A DNA stretch of 64,000 nt from Palsa-360 sp963719875 (GTDB lineage: Bacteria; Acidobacteriota; Terriglobia; Acidiferrales; UBA7541): the NCBI GenBank assembly GCA_963719875.1, contig CAVRDJ010000002.1:1178001-1242000 (forward strand), in the 5' to 3' direction. The notes beneath the pieces were generated by a model. The model was not told the DNA's origin. It was given only the letters and a program-made list of their open reading frames with translations, and searched no databases. Made by a program: the position numbers and the translations under genes. Shown piece by piece: positions 18,998 through 27,632 of the stretch (positions within the stretch are counted from its first letter, which is position 1; every line of letters starts with the position of its first letter).

Positions 18998-19825
18998 CTA
19001 CCCCACAGAGGGCAGCGCAGGATTGGCGGCAATTAGTGATTGCGTGTAGGGGTGCGCGGGCGCGCTGAGAATTTGCGCGGCGGGGCCGGTTTCGACGATG
19101 CGTCCTCCCTGCATGACGGCGATGCGCGTGGCGAGCTGCGCGACGACGGGCAGGCTGTGCGAGATCAGCAGGTAGGTGAGCGCGAAATCGCGCTGCAAAT
19201 TCTGCAGCAGCTCGAGAATTTGCGCGCCAACGGAAACGTCGAGCGCGGAGACCGGTTCGTCGGCCATCACCAGGCGCGGACGGAGCACCAGGGCGCGCGC
19301 GATGCCGATGCGCTGGCGCTGGCCGCCGGAAAATTCGTGCGGGTAGCGAATGAGCGCGTCTTCTCCGATGCCTGCGGCGCGCAACATTTCGACGACTCGC
19401 GCGCGGCGCTCGCCGCGGGCAAGTTGCGGCTCGTGAATTTCGAGCGGCTCGCCGACGATGGCTCCGACGCGCATTCTCGGATCGAGCGACGCGTAGGGAT
19501 CCTGAAACACCATTTGCATCTCACGGCGCAGGGCGCGGAGTTCCGCGCCACGCGCGGCGAGGAAATCGCGGCCGTCGACCAGCAATTCGCCGGAGTCCGG
19601 TTCGATCAAGCGCAAGAGCAGGCGCGCGAGCGTCGTCTTGCCGCTGCCCGATTCGCCGACGATGGCGAGTGTTTCGCCCGCGGCCAGCTCGACGTTTACA
19701 TCGCGCACAGCCATGACACCCGTGCGCGCGCCGCCATTGGAGCGCGAGGAGGCCATGGCAAAGGCGCGCGCCGGTGAAGAAAACGTCTTCCGCAGATTGC
19801 GTGCTTCGAGAAGCGGTGGAGGCAT
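18998..19825 (-). CDS. Oligopeptide-type ABC transporter ATPase (OppF/DppF-like)
   Basis: 275 residues: Walker A GESGSGKTT, Q-loop MVFQDPYASLDPRMRVG, signature EFSGGQRQRIGIARAL, Walker B LVMADEPVSALD, H-loop LLISHSL, and the peptide-type C-terminal extension APAHPYTQSLIAANP. The Q-loop segment DPYASLDPRM is typical of the F subunit of Opp/Dpp systems. A second ATPase of the D type is encoded nearby on the same strand, with a methyltransferase gene between. No permease or binding protein is in the window. Likely substrate: peptides, nickel or similar small solutes; not decidable here. Confidence 0.9.
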   Translation of the reverse strand: MPPPLLEARNLRKTFSSPARAFAMASSRSNGGARTGVMAVRDVNVELAAGETLAIVGESGSGKTTLARLLLRLIEPDSGELLVDGRDFLAARGAELRALRREMQMVFQDPYASLDPRMRVGAIVGEPLEIHEPQLARGERRARVVEMLRAAGIGEDALIRYPHEFSGGQRQRIGIARALVLRPRLVMADEPVSALDVSVGAQILELLQNLQRDFALTYLLISHSLPVVAQLATRIAVMQGGRIVETGPAAQILSAPAHPYTQSLIAANPALPSVG

Positions 19826-19842
19826 CAACTTGTCCTGCGCTT

Positions 19843-19920
19843 GAGTAGGACGGGCTTCCGCCTGTCGCTTTTCTGTTCATCGAACAAATCAAAACCAGAC
19901 AGGCGGAAGCCCGTCCTACT
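19843..19920. repeat. Family D nested palindrome (GTAGGAC-type)
   Basis: Arms AGTAGGACGGGCTTCCGCCT and its inverse flank about 30 nt. The inner hairpin of each arm is GACRGGC-TTCC-GCCTGTC. It lies between the methyltransferase stop codon and the ABC ATPase start. Confidence 0.85.
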
Positions 19921-19928
19921 GGAATTCT

Positions 19929-20735
19929 TCACTCCGGCTTCTCCGCGATCAGCAGCAAAACCGTGTGCATGAATTCTAAGCCGCTTGGAACTTTGTCTGA
20001 GCGGCGCGGATGAAACCCGGAACGGTCGTTGCCGATACAACTCTCCATCATGCTGCGAGTTTGAACGTAGATGGGATCGCCGGGGGCCTTACAAGCATTT
20101 CCCATCCACACGTTGAAATCGTGCCAGTTGTCGTGGAGATTTTCAGACACGACGCGCAGCCCCAAATCGCGGATCAACGCGTGGAAATTCGCGACGCTCT
20201 GCGTATTGGTATGCGAAGGGTCGCGCACGCGCTCGACGCGATTCTGAAACGCGCCGTCGCAGCCCTCGCGCACAATAATGTCGGTAATCGCCACGCGGCC
20301 TCCAGGCTGCAACACTCGGACCATTTCGGCGAGTGCGCGCGCCGGATCGGTCATGTGGTGAAACGCGTAGCCGCAGGAAACGATCCCGGCGGCGCCATCG
20401 GCAAAGGGCAGCGAGTAGATGTCGGCGCGGACGAATTCAATGTTGGCGATGCCATCGCGCGCGGCTTCGGCGCGCGCCTTCTCGACCATCGCCGGAGTCA
20501 GGTCCGCGCCGATCGCTCGGCGAACGCGCGCTGCCAGCGGGCGCGTATACGTGCCGGGGCCGCAAGCGAGATCGATGGCCAGCAGCTTGTCCGCGTTAGC
20601 CAGGCCGGCCGTGGCGCGCTCGGCAAGCTCCTCGGCTTCCTCGACCCGCGTGCGGCGGACCGTTCGGGCAAATGCGTCCGCGGTCTCCGTGAAGCGTTCG
20701 CGGATTTTGTCGTGGTGAGTCGGGTCAGTGCTCAT
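19929..20735 (-). CDS. Class I SAM-dependent methyltransferase
   Basis: 268 residues. Motif I is LLAIDLACGPGTYTRPLAAR, followed by the acidic loop (IGADLTPAMVEKARAEA), ADIYSLPFADGAAGIVSCGY and AFHHMTDPARALAEMVRVLQ, then GGRVAITDIIV. This is the UbiE/MenG-like Methyltransf_11 pattern for small-molecule methylation. The C-terminal part (about 190-268) is less conserved. It is encoded between two ABC ATPase genes but nothing in it indicates a transport role. The substrate cannot be predicted. Confidence 0.85.
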   Translation of the reverse strand: MSTDPTHHDKIRERFTETADAFARTVRRTRVEEAEELAERATAGLANADKLLAIDLACGPGTYTRPLAARVRRAIGADLTPAMVEKARAEAARDGIANIEFVRADIYSLPFADGAAGIVSCGYAFHHMTDPARALAEMVRVLQPGGRVAITDIIVREGCDGAFQNRVERVRDPSHTNTQSVANFHALIRDLGLRVVSENLHDNWHDFNVWMGNACKAPGDPIYVQTRSMMESCIGNDRSGFHPRRSDKVPSGLEFMHTVLLLIAEKPE

Positions 20736-20787
20736 TGTTGTTCTGCTTCCTCATTCTTCCTTGCGATGGAGGGAGCGGGGAATTCAG

Positions 20788-20864
20788 TAGCGCGGGCTTC
20801 AGCCTGCGGGTTTGGAGTTTGGATTCGCGCTCTCGAAACCCCACAGGCTGAAGCCCGCGCTACT
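20788..20864. repeat. Family A nested palindrome, copy 4
   Basis: The left arm TAGCGCGGGCTTCAGCCTGC and its inverse, with a spacer differing from other copies (TTTGGAGTTTGGATTCGCGC). It lies 17 bp past the stop codon of the upstream ABC ATPase gene. Confidence 0.88.
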
Positions 20865-20881
20865 GAAAACATCTCGCAAAT

Positions 20882-21898
20882 TCATTTTGCGTTTTTCTCA
20901 TTGCTTTCCGCAACCAGAATGCAGCGCGCGCGATGCCCGGGACCGGCGGCGCGCAGCTCGGGCATGGCCGCGGCGCATTCGGCGACGCGCAGCGGGCACC
21001 GCGGCTCAAACGCGCACCCGGGAGGCAGCGCCGTGAGTGACGGCACAGCGCCGGGAATGGGCTCGAGCTTGTGGCGCACGAGTTGCGGCGAAGCACGTAG
21101 CAGGCCCGCTGTATAAGGATGACGCGGGCGTTCGAGCACTTCGCGCGCCGGGCCTTCTTCCACGATGCGCCCGGCATAGGTGACGGCGATGCGATCCGCC
21201 ACCTGAGCAACGACACCGAGGTCATGCGTGATGAAAAGAAGTGTCAGGCCGAGATCGCGCCGCAGTTGCGCGAGCAGCTCGAGGATTTGTTTTTGCACGG
21301 TGACGTCAAGCGCCGTCGTCGGCTCGTCGGCAATGAGCAGTCGTGGGGCCCTACCATTTTCTCCAGCGAGCGCCATTGCGATCATGGCGCGCTGGCGCAA
21401 GCCACCCGAGAGCTGATGCGGATACTGGCGCGCGCGCATGGCAGGGTCAGGCACAGCGGCGCGTTCGAGCGACGCGAGCACGCGGCGATCGACTTCCCCG
21501 CGCGAAAATCCCGCATGATGCGCGCGAATCGCTTCGGCAATCTGCGCGCCCACGCGCATTACGGGATTGAGCGCAGTCATCGGCTCCTGAAAAATCATGG
21601 CGATATCGCGCCCGCGCACGCCGATCCGTTCGCGTTCGGGCAGTGTGAGCAAATTGGCGCGCGACCCGGCGGCGCCGTTCGAGCCAGAGAACCACGCTTC
21701 GCCGCCTACGCGCGCGCCCGGCGGCAGCAAACCCATCAGCGCCAGCGCGAGCATCGATTTCCCGCTCCCCGATTCGCCCACAAGTCCAAGCGATTCGCCC
21801 GCGCCAAGCGCAAACGAAACGTCGTCCACCGGTCGAATCCATCCCGCCGGCGTAGGAATCTCCACGGTGAGACCGCGCAGTTCGATCAGCGGAGCCAT
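20882..21898 (-). CDS. Oligopeptide-type ABC transporter ATPase (OppD/DppD-like)
   Basis: 338 residues: Walker A GESGSGKSM, Q-loop FQEPMTALNPVMRVG, signature QLSGGLRQRAMIAMAL, Walker B LLIADEPTTALD, H-loop LFITHDLGVVAQVADR. The C-terminal peptide-transporter domain ends with LPPGCAFEPRCPLRVAECAA, the Cys-containing segment that binds an Fe-S cluster or metal in OppD/DppD proteins. It pairs with the F-type ATPase at 18998-19825. A long spacer (IFSGSNGAAGSRANLLTLPE-like region) follows Walker A, as in other D-type subunits. Confidence 0.92.
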   Translation of the reverse strand: MAPLIELRGLTVEIPTPAGWIRPVDDVSFALGAGESLGLVGESGSGKSMLALALMGLLPPGARVGGEAWFSGSNGAAGSRANLLTLPERERIGVRGRDIAMIFQEPMTALNPVMRVGAQIAEAIRAHHAGFSRGEVDRRVLASLERAAVPDPAMRARQYPHQLSGGLRQRAMIAMALAGENGRAPRLLIADEPTTALDVTVQKQILELLAQLRRDLGLTLLFITHDLGVVAQVADRIAVTYAGRIVEEGPAREVLERPRHPYTAGLLRASPQLVRHKLEPIPGAVPSLTALPPGCAFEPRCPLRVAECAAAMPELRAAGPGHRARCILVAESNEKNAK

Positions 21899-21948
21899 CG
21901 TTACATCATAGGACGGATTTTGTGCGGAGGTGCAGAAAGGAACGAATC

Positions 21949-22890
21949 TTAATTCTGCGAGGGTGTCGAGCTTCTTCGCAAGTTATCAAGAAACGTGATC
22001 ACTCGTCTCTCGTACTCTGCTGGCTCAGCCCCGATTGCGGAGGCATGATCCGCACCTCGTACCTCCCATAGTTCCTTCGGTCCTGTGGCTGCTCTAAAAA
22101 TCCGTCGAGTATGCCGGCACGGAATAATGTGGTCGGATCCATCGCAAATCAGCAATACCGGAAAAGGGCGGACGCTGACAGATTTTTCGGGCGACACTTC
22201 GTCTACTAAAAAGCCGCCTTCTTTTTGTGCAGTGGATATGACAGTCCATGTACCAGGACGGAAGAGAGTCTTTCCCAGCAGGGGCGACCAATGCAGACCG
22301 GCATAGTCATACGTGACCTCGCGCAAATCGCTAAAAGAGCTCTCAGCAACTACGCCTGCGATTCGCGGATCAACAGCCGCCGATTGCAGAGCAATCGCTG
22401 CACCCATCGATGAGCCCAGCGCAAAGAGATTGCGGCCTGGTTCGGTAGCATGAATCGAGTTGATGATAGCTTGCGTGTCACGGCGCTCGAGCCAGCCGAA
22501 TGTGGCCATATTGCCACCACTCTCACCATGAGCGCGACTGTCCATCATGATGACGCAGTAGCCATGACGCAGCAATAGTGCCGCTTGTCCCGTCATTCCC
22601 GTCCGATTGTCCGATACGCCGTGAAAAAGCAGAACCCAATCCGCGCTGGCGCGGGGTGGACGGACCTTCCAACCGTGTAACACGACGCCGTCCGGCACCT
22701 TAACAGGGAAATCTTCTGGGATCGCACCGACCGCTCTCAAAATCCGTTTGCTCGTTTCAATTGACTGCGGGGTCAATTGCCGCACCATTGGATGCAAAAC
22801 TCCGCCTCCCAACATCTCACCCACAACTGCCGATCCCAAGAAGGCAATCAGTGCGACGGCACAAATACCAAAATAAATGGTGCGCTTCAT
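21949..22890 (-). CDS. Alpha/beta hydrolase
   Basis: 313 residues with an N-terminal membrane anchor or signal (FGICAVALIAFLGSAVVGEM). The fold markers are WVLLFHGVSDNRTG (oxyanion region), the nucleophile elbow ALGSSMGAAIAL, the acid in LLICDGSDHIIPCRHT and the catalytic His in VRGADHAS. It resembles BAAT/Bem46-type serine hydrolases that face the periplasm. Substrate unknown. Its base composition looks slightly more AT-rich than its neighbours. Confidence 0.85.
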   Translation of the reverse strand: MKRTIYFGICAVALIAFLGSAVVGEMLGGGVLHPMVRQLTPQSIETSKRILRAVGAIPEDFPVKVPDGVVLHGWKVRPPRASADWVLLFHGVSDNRTGMTGQAALLLRHGYCVIMMDSRAHGESGGNMATFGWLERRDTQAIINSIHATEPGRNLFALGSSMGAAIALQSAAVDPRIAGVVAESSFSDLREVTYDYAGLHWSPLLGKTLFRPGTWTVISTAQKEGGFLVDEVSPEKSVSVRPFPVLLICDGSDHIIPCRHTRRIFRAATGPKELWEVRGADHASAIGAEPAEYERRVITFLDNLRRSSTPSQN

Positions 22891-23107
22891 TTGGCTAGAA
22901 TTGTAACCGGGCAGCGCATTCCCCGGGAGATGCCTCCCGTTGAATTTCCGTAAGGATTATCCGGTCGACTGTAGCTTTCCGAAACCCAGAGAATAAGGCA
23001 GAATCTGGCCGTGCAGTTTTTTCCACCCGCCCCGGGCGATCTTAATGTATAGATAAGTCCAACTGGATCTGAAACAGCCTGGAAAATATTTCCGAGGAGA
23101 CCGTCAA

Positions 23108-23758
23108 ATGAGAATGCTACAGAGAATCGTCTTGGAAATTTTGGTGCTGAGCGCTGTGATCGCCGTGCTTCCACTCGTCGCTCAGGACGTGGAACCGAAA
23201 CCTACGTGCAATCACTGCTCGGCTGTGTACGTTCCCAAAAGCGAGCTGGACGGCTATAACCAGCGGGCCATCGAGCACAAGCTCGTGGATCAGCAGGTGC
23301 GCTCGGTGGATGTCGGCAAGGTGCAGGTGGGCATTGGGAGCATTTACCGCGGGAAGCTGGGGCAGGCCACGGGCCAGGAAAACATCGTGGCGGAAGCGGT
23401 GGCCGAGCACGAGCAGGTCAGCGAGGTCTATTACGTCATCGAAGGCTCGGCGACACTGATGACCGGGCCGGACCTCGTGAACCCGAAGCCGCGACCCAGC
23501 ACGCTGAAAACCGTGCGCGAACAGAATGGTCCCGGGTTCAGCGCCACTTCGATCAAGAACCCGGAAGTTCACGAACTGAAGGCGGGGGACATGATCATCA
23601 TCCCGGCGGGAACCGGCCACTGGTTCACGAAAATCGATGATCACATCCGCTACGTGATGGTGCGGCTCGACCCGGACAAGATTCTTCCGCTGAAAAGCGA
23701 GGCGCAATCCCAGACGTACTTGAAGAGCGCCTATAGCCCGACGCGGGGGAATTTCTAA
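23108..23758 (+). CDS. Secreted cupin-domain protein
   Basis: 216 residues with a signal peptide (LEILVLSAVIAVLPLVAQD). The cupin core has motif 1 HEQVSEVYYVIEGSATLMTG (metal-ligand His and Glu) and motif 2 LKAGDMIIIPAGTGHWF (third His). A CNHC pair sits just after the signal peptide and could be a disulphide or metal site. GAGGAGA lies a few nucleotides before the ATG. Single-domain cupins have many roles (isomerase, dioxygenase, binding), so none is assigned. Confidence 0.82.
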   Translation: MRMLQRIVLEILVLSAVIAVLPLVAQDVEPKPTCNHCSAVYVPKSELDGYNQRAIEHKLVDQQVRSVDVGKVQVGIGSIYRGKLGQATGQENIVAEAVAEHEQVSEVYYVIEGSATLMTGPDLVNPKPRPSTLKTVREQNGPGFSATSIKNPEVHELKAGDMIIIPAGTGHWFTKIDDHIRYVMVRLDPDKILPLKSEAQSQTYLKSAYSPTRGNF

Positions 23759-23828
23759 TCCGGATATTTCACCAACGATTCAGGATTTGGCCGCGCAGCA
23801 CACCATGAGCCTGGCGCGCGAGGTGTTG

Positions 23829-23857
23829 TAGCGCCGGCGTCTCGCCGGCGTTTTTGC
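23829..23857. repeat. Family C half element
   Basis: A single arm, TAGCGCCGGCGTCTCGCCGG followed by CGTTTTTGCGATG, without its inverted partner. It matches the left arm of the element at 6211-6287. Confidence 0.6.
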
Positions 23858-23925
23858 GATGGCTGGAGGCTGGCCGGAAGTATCCTCGGTACCTGATCGG
23901 CGAAGAGTCTCCTGGTGAGGTCGCC

Positions 23926-23990
23926 TGGGAACGCCATTCTCCTGAATGGCGGCCCGCCATCCGCCAATCGGGAGATTGGCGTTCCCGGGA
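23926..23990. repeat. Family E nested palindrome, copy 1
   Basis: Outer arms GGGAACGCC and GGCGTTCCC. The inner hairpins are CGCCATTC-TCCT-GAATGGCG and CCGCCAATCGGGAGATTGGC. The same pair occurs at 43331-43396. Confidence 0.85.
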
Positions 23991-24118
23991 TTCAACCCAT
24001 CCGTTCGCGATAAATGTGCGTTGCTATTTTTCGGCGGTCCTGGACGGATCGTTACGCAATGACGCCTTTTGTGAACCCTGGTGCGACGCCGTCTCCTAGA
24101 TTCAATCGGAAATGAGGG

Positions 24119-24748
24119 CTAGTGTGCGGCCGACTGGGCGGCGAGATCTTTCCCTTCCATGATCACGGCCTGGAATGCCGCGCTGTATTGCACGCTGTCC
24201 TGCGCGAGTTGTTGCACCTTCACGCTCAAACTTTTCATGCGAGGGTCGTTCGGATCCTGAACGCCTTTCATTCCTCCGGCTTCGGCCACCAGTTGCCTCG
24301 CTTTTTGAAGCTGGACGCGAATTTGAGAAACAAACGTCTGCTTGGCGGCGAACAATTTTTCTTCCCACTTGGCGCGGCCCGGGAAATCGGATGCGTTGCC
24401 ACCCAGCGCGTTACTCACCAGCGCGGCGCGGTCCAGCGAATCGAGTTGGTCCACAACTGATTGCAGTTTATCCAGACTTTCCGCAGGGGACTGAAATTCG
24501 TTGGCCTTGCCCGCGGACCCCGGTTGGACAATTTGACCGCCGAGTCCACCACCAAGAGCGGGAGGGATGCCGCCCGAACTGGCGGGCATGTCATCGTTCG
24601 TGATGACCTTCGCGGTCGGCTTATTGGCCTTGTCCTTTTGCGCTTTTCTCGCCAGATCACCGAGCGAAGGCGAGTCTTGACTGCGTCCGGGCGAGCAAAA
24701 GATCAGCGCCAGCGCGCATGCTGCGATGAGGCTTAGGCTACGTGGCAT
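24119..24748 (-). CDS. Secreted protein of unknown function
   Basis: 209 residues with a signal peptide (LIAACALALIFCSPGRSQ). After it comes SPSLGDLARKAQKDKANKPT, a segment seen in many uncharacterised acidobacterial secreted proteins, then a Gly/Pro-rich linker and a helical domain (about 80-209) rich in Leu, Gln and Lys with coiled-coil character. I recognise no enzyme motif. It follows the Ser/Thr kinase gene on the same strand across a gap of about 170 bp. Confidence 0.72.
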   Translation of the reverse strand: MPRSLSLIAACALALIFCSPGRSQDSPSLGDLARKAQKDKANKPTAKVITNDDMPASSGGIPPALGGGLGGQIVQPGSAGKANEFQSPAESLDKLQSVVDQLDSLDRAALVSNALGGNASDFPGRAKWEEKLFAAKQTFVSQIRVQLQKARQLVAEAGGMKGVQDPNDPRMKSLSVKVQQLAQDSVQYSAAFQAVIMEGKDLAAQSAAH

Positions 24749-24916
24749 GGTGTCCTCCTGGGACGCGATCCGGGCCGGCGAACGCCTGCGGATGCTCCTT
24801 CCATGCTTGCCGACGGGACGGTAACAAGCTATGGACCGAGAGTACCGTCATGCGGAAAGAGTAATCCAGCGGGTTTTAACGGCTCGGGAGCGGGGGCGCG
24901 GCGGCGGGAGGTGGAA

Positions 24917-25891
24917 TTACTTCATTCGCGCGACGAGCAGGAGCAACGTGAAAATCACGACGGGAATGATCAGAAGCATGGTGTAGGAAAGGATTCTTTT
25001 CAGAAACGGGAGGCGTGCGGGCTTTCGCTCTTTGCGCGCCGAGCGGTCGATGACTTCGACGGTTTCCGGGTGCGCCAGCGCGGCGGCAAATTCCCGTGCG
25101 CCCGCGAACCGATTCTCCGGATCGCGCTCCATCGCGCGATACAGAATTTCCTGCAACTCTGCGGAAATTTCAGGATTGATTTCACGCGCGGACGGCGGAT
25201 CGTTCACCAGCCGGTCGTTCATTACTGCGAACGGATTCGGGCCATCGAAGGGAGTTTGCCCGGTCAGCATTTCGTGGAGGATGACTCCGAGAGCGTAGAC
25301 GTCGCTCCGCGCGTCGCTGCGCTTCCGCTTGATTTGCTCGGGCGAAATATAATCGGGAGTGCCCATGGCGTTTGAAAACTTGGAAAACGTGAGCCGGCGC
25401 ATGCCTTCGCTGGCGGCGATGCCGAAATCGATGAGCTTGATGCTGTCTCCCTCGCCGACCATGATGTTTTCCGGTTTCAGATCGCGGTGCACGACGCCCT
25501 GGCTGTGAATGTAATCGAGGGACTCACAGACTCCGGTCGCGATGCGGATCGCGCGCTGGGCGGGAAGTTTTCCTTCCTTGGCGATAATTTCGCGCAAGAA
25601 CCGTCCTTCCACCCATTCCATCACGATGCAAAGCTGATCCATGTCGCCGCTGTCAATCGTTTGCACGACGCCCGGATGCCTGAGCTTCTTGCCGATGGCG
25701 ATTTCGCGTTGGAAGCGGCTATAAAACGCGGGGTCACATTCGAGTTCGAGGTGCGGGATTTTGATGGCAACGAGCTGGCCGGTTCGCAGGTCCGTGGCGC
25801 GATAGATGGTGGTCATACAGGTGCGTACAACGAACGCTTCGATGCGGAAATACTCGAATCGTTCGCCCGGCTGAAGCTGCCCCGTCAACAT
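24917..25891 (-). CDS. Membrane-anchored Ser/Thr protein kinase (Hanks type) without a glycine-rich loop
   Basis: About 324 residues. The kinase domain (about 15-270) has VAIKIPHLE (catalytic Lys), VVHRDLKPENIM, KLIDFGIAAS and the APE-like segment MGTPDYISPEQ. One membrane helix lies near the C-terminus (ILSYTMLLIIPVVIFTLLLL), so the kinase faces the cytoplasm. The ATP-binding GxGxxG loop is replaced by AFVVRTCMTTIYRATD, with no glycine. I chose the ATG at 25891 because GGAAGG lies about 8 nt before it; longer starts at 25900 and 25954 are open. Activity is plausible because all other catalytic residues are present. Confidence 0.88.
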   Translation of the reverse strand: MLTGQLQPGERFEYFRIEAFVVRTCMTTIYRATDLRTGQLVAIKIPHLELECDPAFYSRFQREIAIGKKLRHPGVVQTIDSGDMDQLCIVMEWVEGRFLREIIAKEGKLPAQRAIRIATGVCESLDYIHSQGVVHRDLKPENIMVGEGDSIKLIDFGIAASEGMRRLTFSKFSNAMGTPDYISPEQIKRKRSDARSDVYALGVILHEMLTGQTPFDGPNPFAVMNDRLVNDPPSAREINPEISAELQEILYRAMERDPENRFAGAREFAAALAHPETVEVIDRSARKERKPARLPFLKRILSYTMLLIIPVVIFTLLLLVARMK

Positions 25892-26154
25892 TGACCGCAT
25901 CCTTCCAGCGCCTGACGGCACACGGTTACCTGAAACGAAAATAACTTTTTGCATCTAAAGGAAGCATAAACGATTCGTAGATTGCGCATAAGCAACGGCA
26001 ACTACATTGAACACCGTGGGTTAGAGGTTGCCTCATCCGCCGTATTGGCGAGGCCAGTCCCAGAGTGAACCTGGCGGCGCATATACAGTGATTTCGCTAC
26101 AAGGGGATTCATTTTCTTGGACCTGGGCCGACATTGCCGCTAAACTTGGCGCAG

Positions 26155-27528
26155 ATGCCGAAGAGTGGCTCGCCCGATTCTGAAATGGCGCCGGACAGTC
26201 CATCACCCCAAAGTTGGAGAGCGCTGTTTCGCGTTCCAGGATTCCCCTTTTTCTTTGTGGCCATGTTGGTTTCGCTATTCGGGACGGGGATGAATTTTGC
26301 CGGCGTGACCTGGTACGTTCTGGGGGCAACCCATTCCACGGTGAAGGTCAGTCTGATCGTGATTCTGGTGACCCTGCCGGGGCTGGTGGTGCCTCCGTTC
26401 GGGGGAGTGCTCATCGATCGCGTGGACCGGCGCTATTTAGGGATTGTCATTGACGCCACGCGAGCCGTGATCGTCCTGGGGACGGCCGCGCTGGCCTATG
26501 CGGGACAGTTGGCGATGTGGGAATTGTACTCGATGGTGTTGCTGTTGGGCGTTGGATTCGCGATTTATTGGTCGACTACAAATGCGTTGATCCAGGAACT
26601 CGTCCCGCAGGAAAAATTGATAACAGCCAACGCCACCGTGCTGATTGCCGTGCAAGGCGGAATGGCGGCGGCGGGCGCGCTGGTCGGATTTTTCTACGAG
26701 CGCGCGGGGCTCGCCGGAATTCTTGGCATCGATGGAACGACTTACGTCATTTCCGCGATTTGCCTGCTGCTGTTGCGGCAGGGATATTACGCGCCGCGCG
26801 AAATTCAAAAAGCGGGGCTGGTTTCCGCCTCGCCCACGATTGAAGCGCCGCCCGAGATGTCCGAACCGACGCTGATGCGCACGGACGGAGCGGAGCCGGG
26901 AATTTCGGGCGTCTTCGCGGATATTGCCGAGGGACTAATTTACTTGCGGCAGCAGCCGCGCGTGATGGCCCTGGGATTGACGTACGCGTGCATGATGGCG
27001 GGAGTGATCAGTGCGAACGTTCTCGTCGTGGCCCTGGCGAAGGATTTGCTCTCCGCGGGCGCGACCGGGTACGGATATATTGAGATGGGGTGGGCGGGTG
27101 GCGCGATCGTCGGGGGACTAGCTACCGGCGTGGTGGCCCGGAAGAACCCCTACGGCGTGTTGATCTTGGCGCTGGCCACGTTGGCTGTGGGGCACACCTT
27201 ATTTCCCTTCGTACGCTTGCTGGCCGTAGCGATCGCGATGAACGCGCTGTTTGGCTTCTGCCGGGCTCTTGGAGGTGTGCTGACGCAATCCTCAATCCTG
27301 GCGGTCGTGCCGCGCCGGCTGATGGGACGCACGCAGTCCGCGTTCGCGGTGATCGCAACAATTCTGCAGGTGGGCATGAGCTACGCGCTCGGATCGTTCG
27401 CCGAACACTACAGCCTCTCGATCGCTTTTGTGTTGCTAGGCGCGATTTACGGCGGAGGAGTCGTGGCGGCGTTGCGAGTACGCGCGCTTTCCCTCAGCGC
27501 CGGGAAAACGCCCACGCCGGCGTTTTAG
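26155..27528 (+). CDS. MFS transporter (MFS_3/EntS-like)
   Basis: About 457 residues with roughly twelve hydrophobic segments in two halves. The loop between helices 2 and 3 carries the MFS motif as GGVLIDRVDRRYLGIVIDAT. A long cytoplasmic loop lies between the halves (IQKAGLVSASPTIEAPPEMS onward). It resembles exporters of the enterobactin/macrolide type (MFS_3). Substrate unknown. The stop codon is followed immediately by a family A repeat. The ATG at 26155 was chosen; a TTG 7 codons upstream also opens the frame. Confidence 0.88.
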   Translation: MPKSGSPDSEMAPDSPSPQSWRALFRVPGFPFFFVAMLVSLFGTGMNFAGVTWYVLGATHSTVKVSLIVILVTLPGLVVPPFGGVLIDRVDRRYLGIVIDATRAVIVLGTAALAYAGQLAMWELYSMVLLLGVGFAIYWSTTNALIQELVPQEKLITANATVLIAVQGGMAAAGALVGFFYERAGLAGILGIDGTTYVISAICLLLLRQGYYAPREIQKAGLVSASPTIEAPPEMSEPTLMRTDGAEPGISGVFADIAEGLIYLRQQPRVMALGLTYACMMAGVISANVLVVALAKDLLSAGATGYGYIEMGWAGGAIVGGLATGVVARKNPYGVLILALATLAVGHTLFPFVRLLAVAIAMNALFGFCRALGGVLTQSSILAVVPRRLMGRTQSAFAVIATILQVGMSYALGSFAEHYSLSIAFVLLGAIYGGGVVAALRVRALSLSAGKTPTPAF

Positions 27529-27602
27529 TAGCGTAGGCTTCAGCCTGCGGGGGTTGTTTTTACTCGTGTGATAAAAACCCCGCAGGCTGAAGCCCGCGCT
27601 AC
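27529..27602. repeat. Family A nested palindrome, copy 5
   Basis: It begins at the base after the MFS transporter stop codon (TAG-TAGCGTAGGCTTCAG). Arms pair across a spacer of about 25 nt. Confidence 0.88.
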
Positions 27603-27632
27603 TAATTCTAAGATGTAGTGAGGAGCGGCTAG

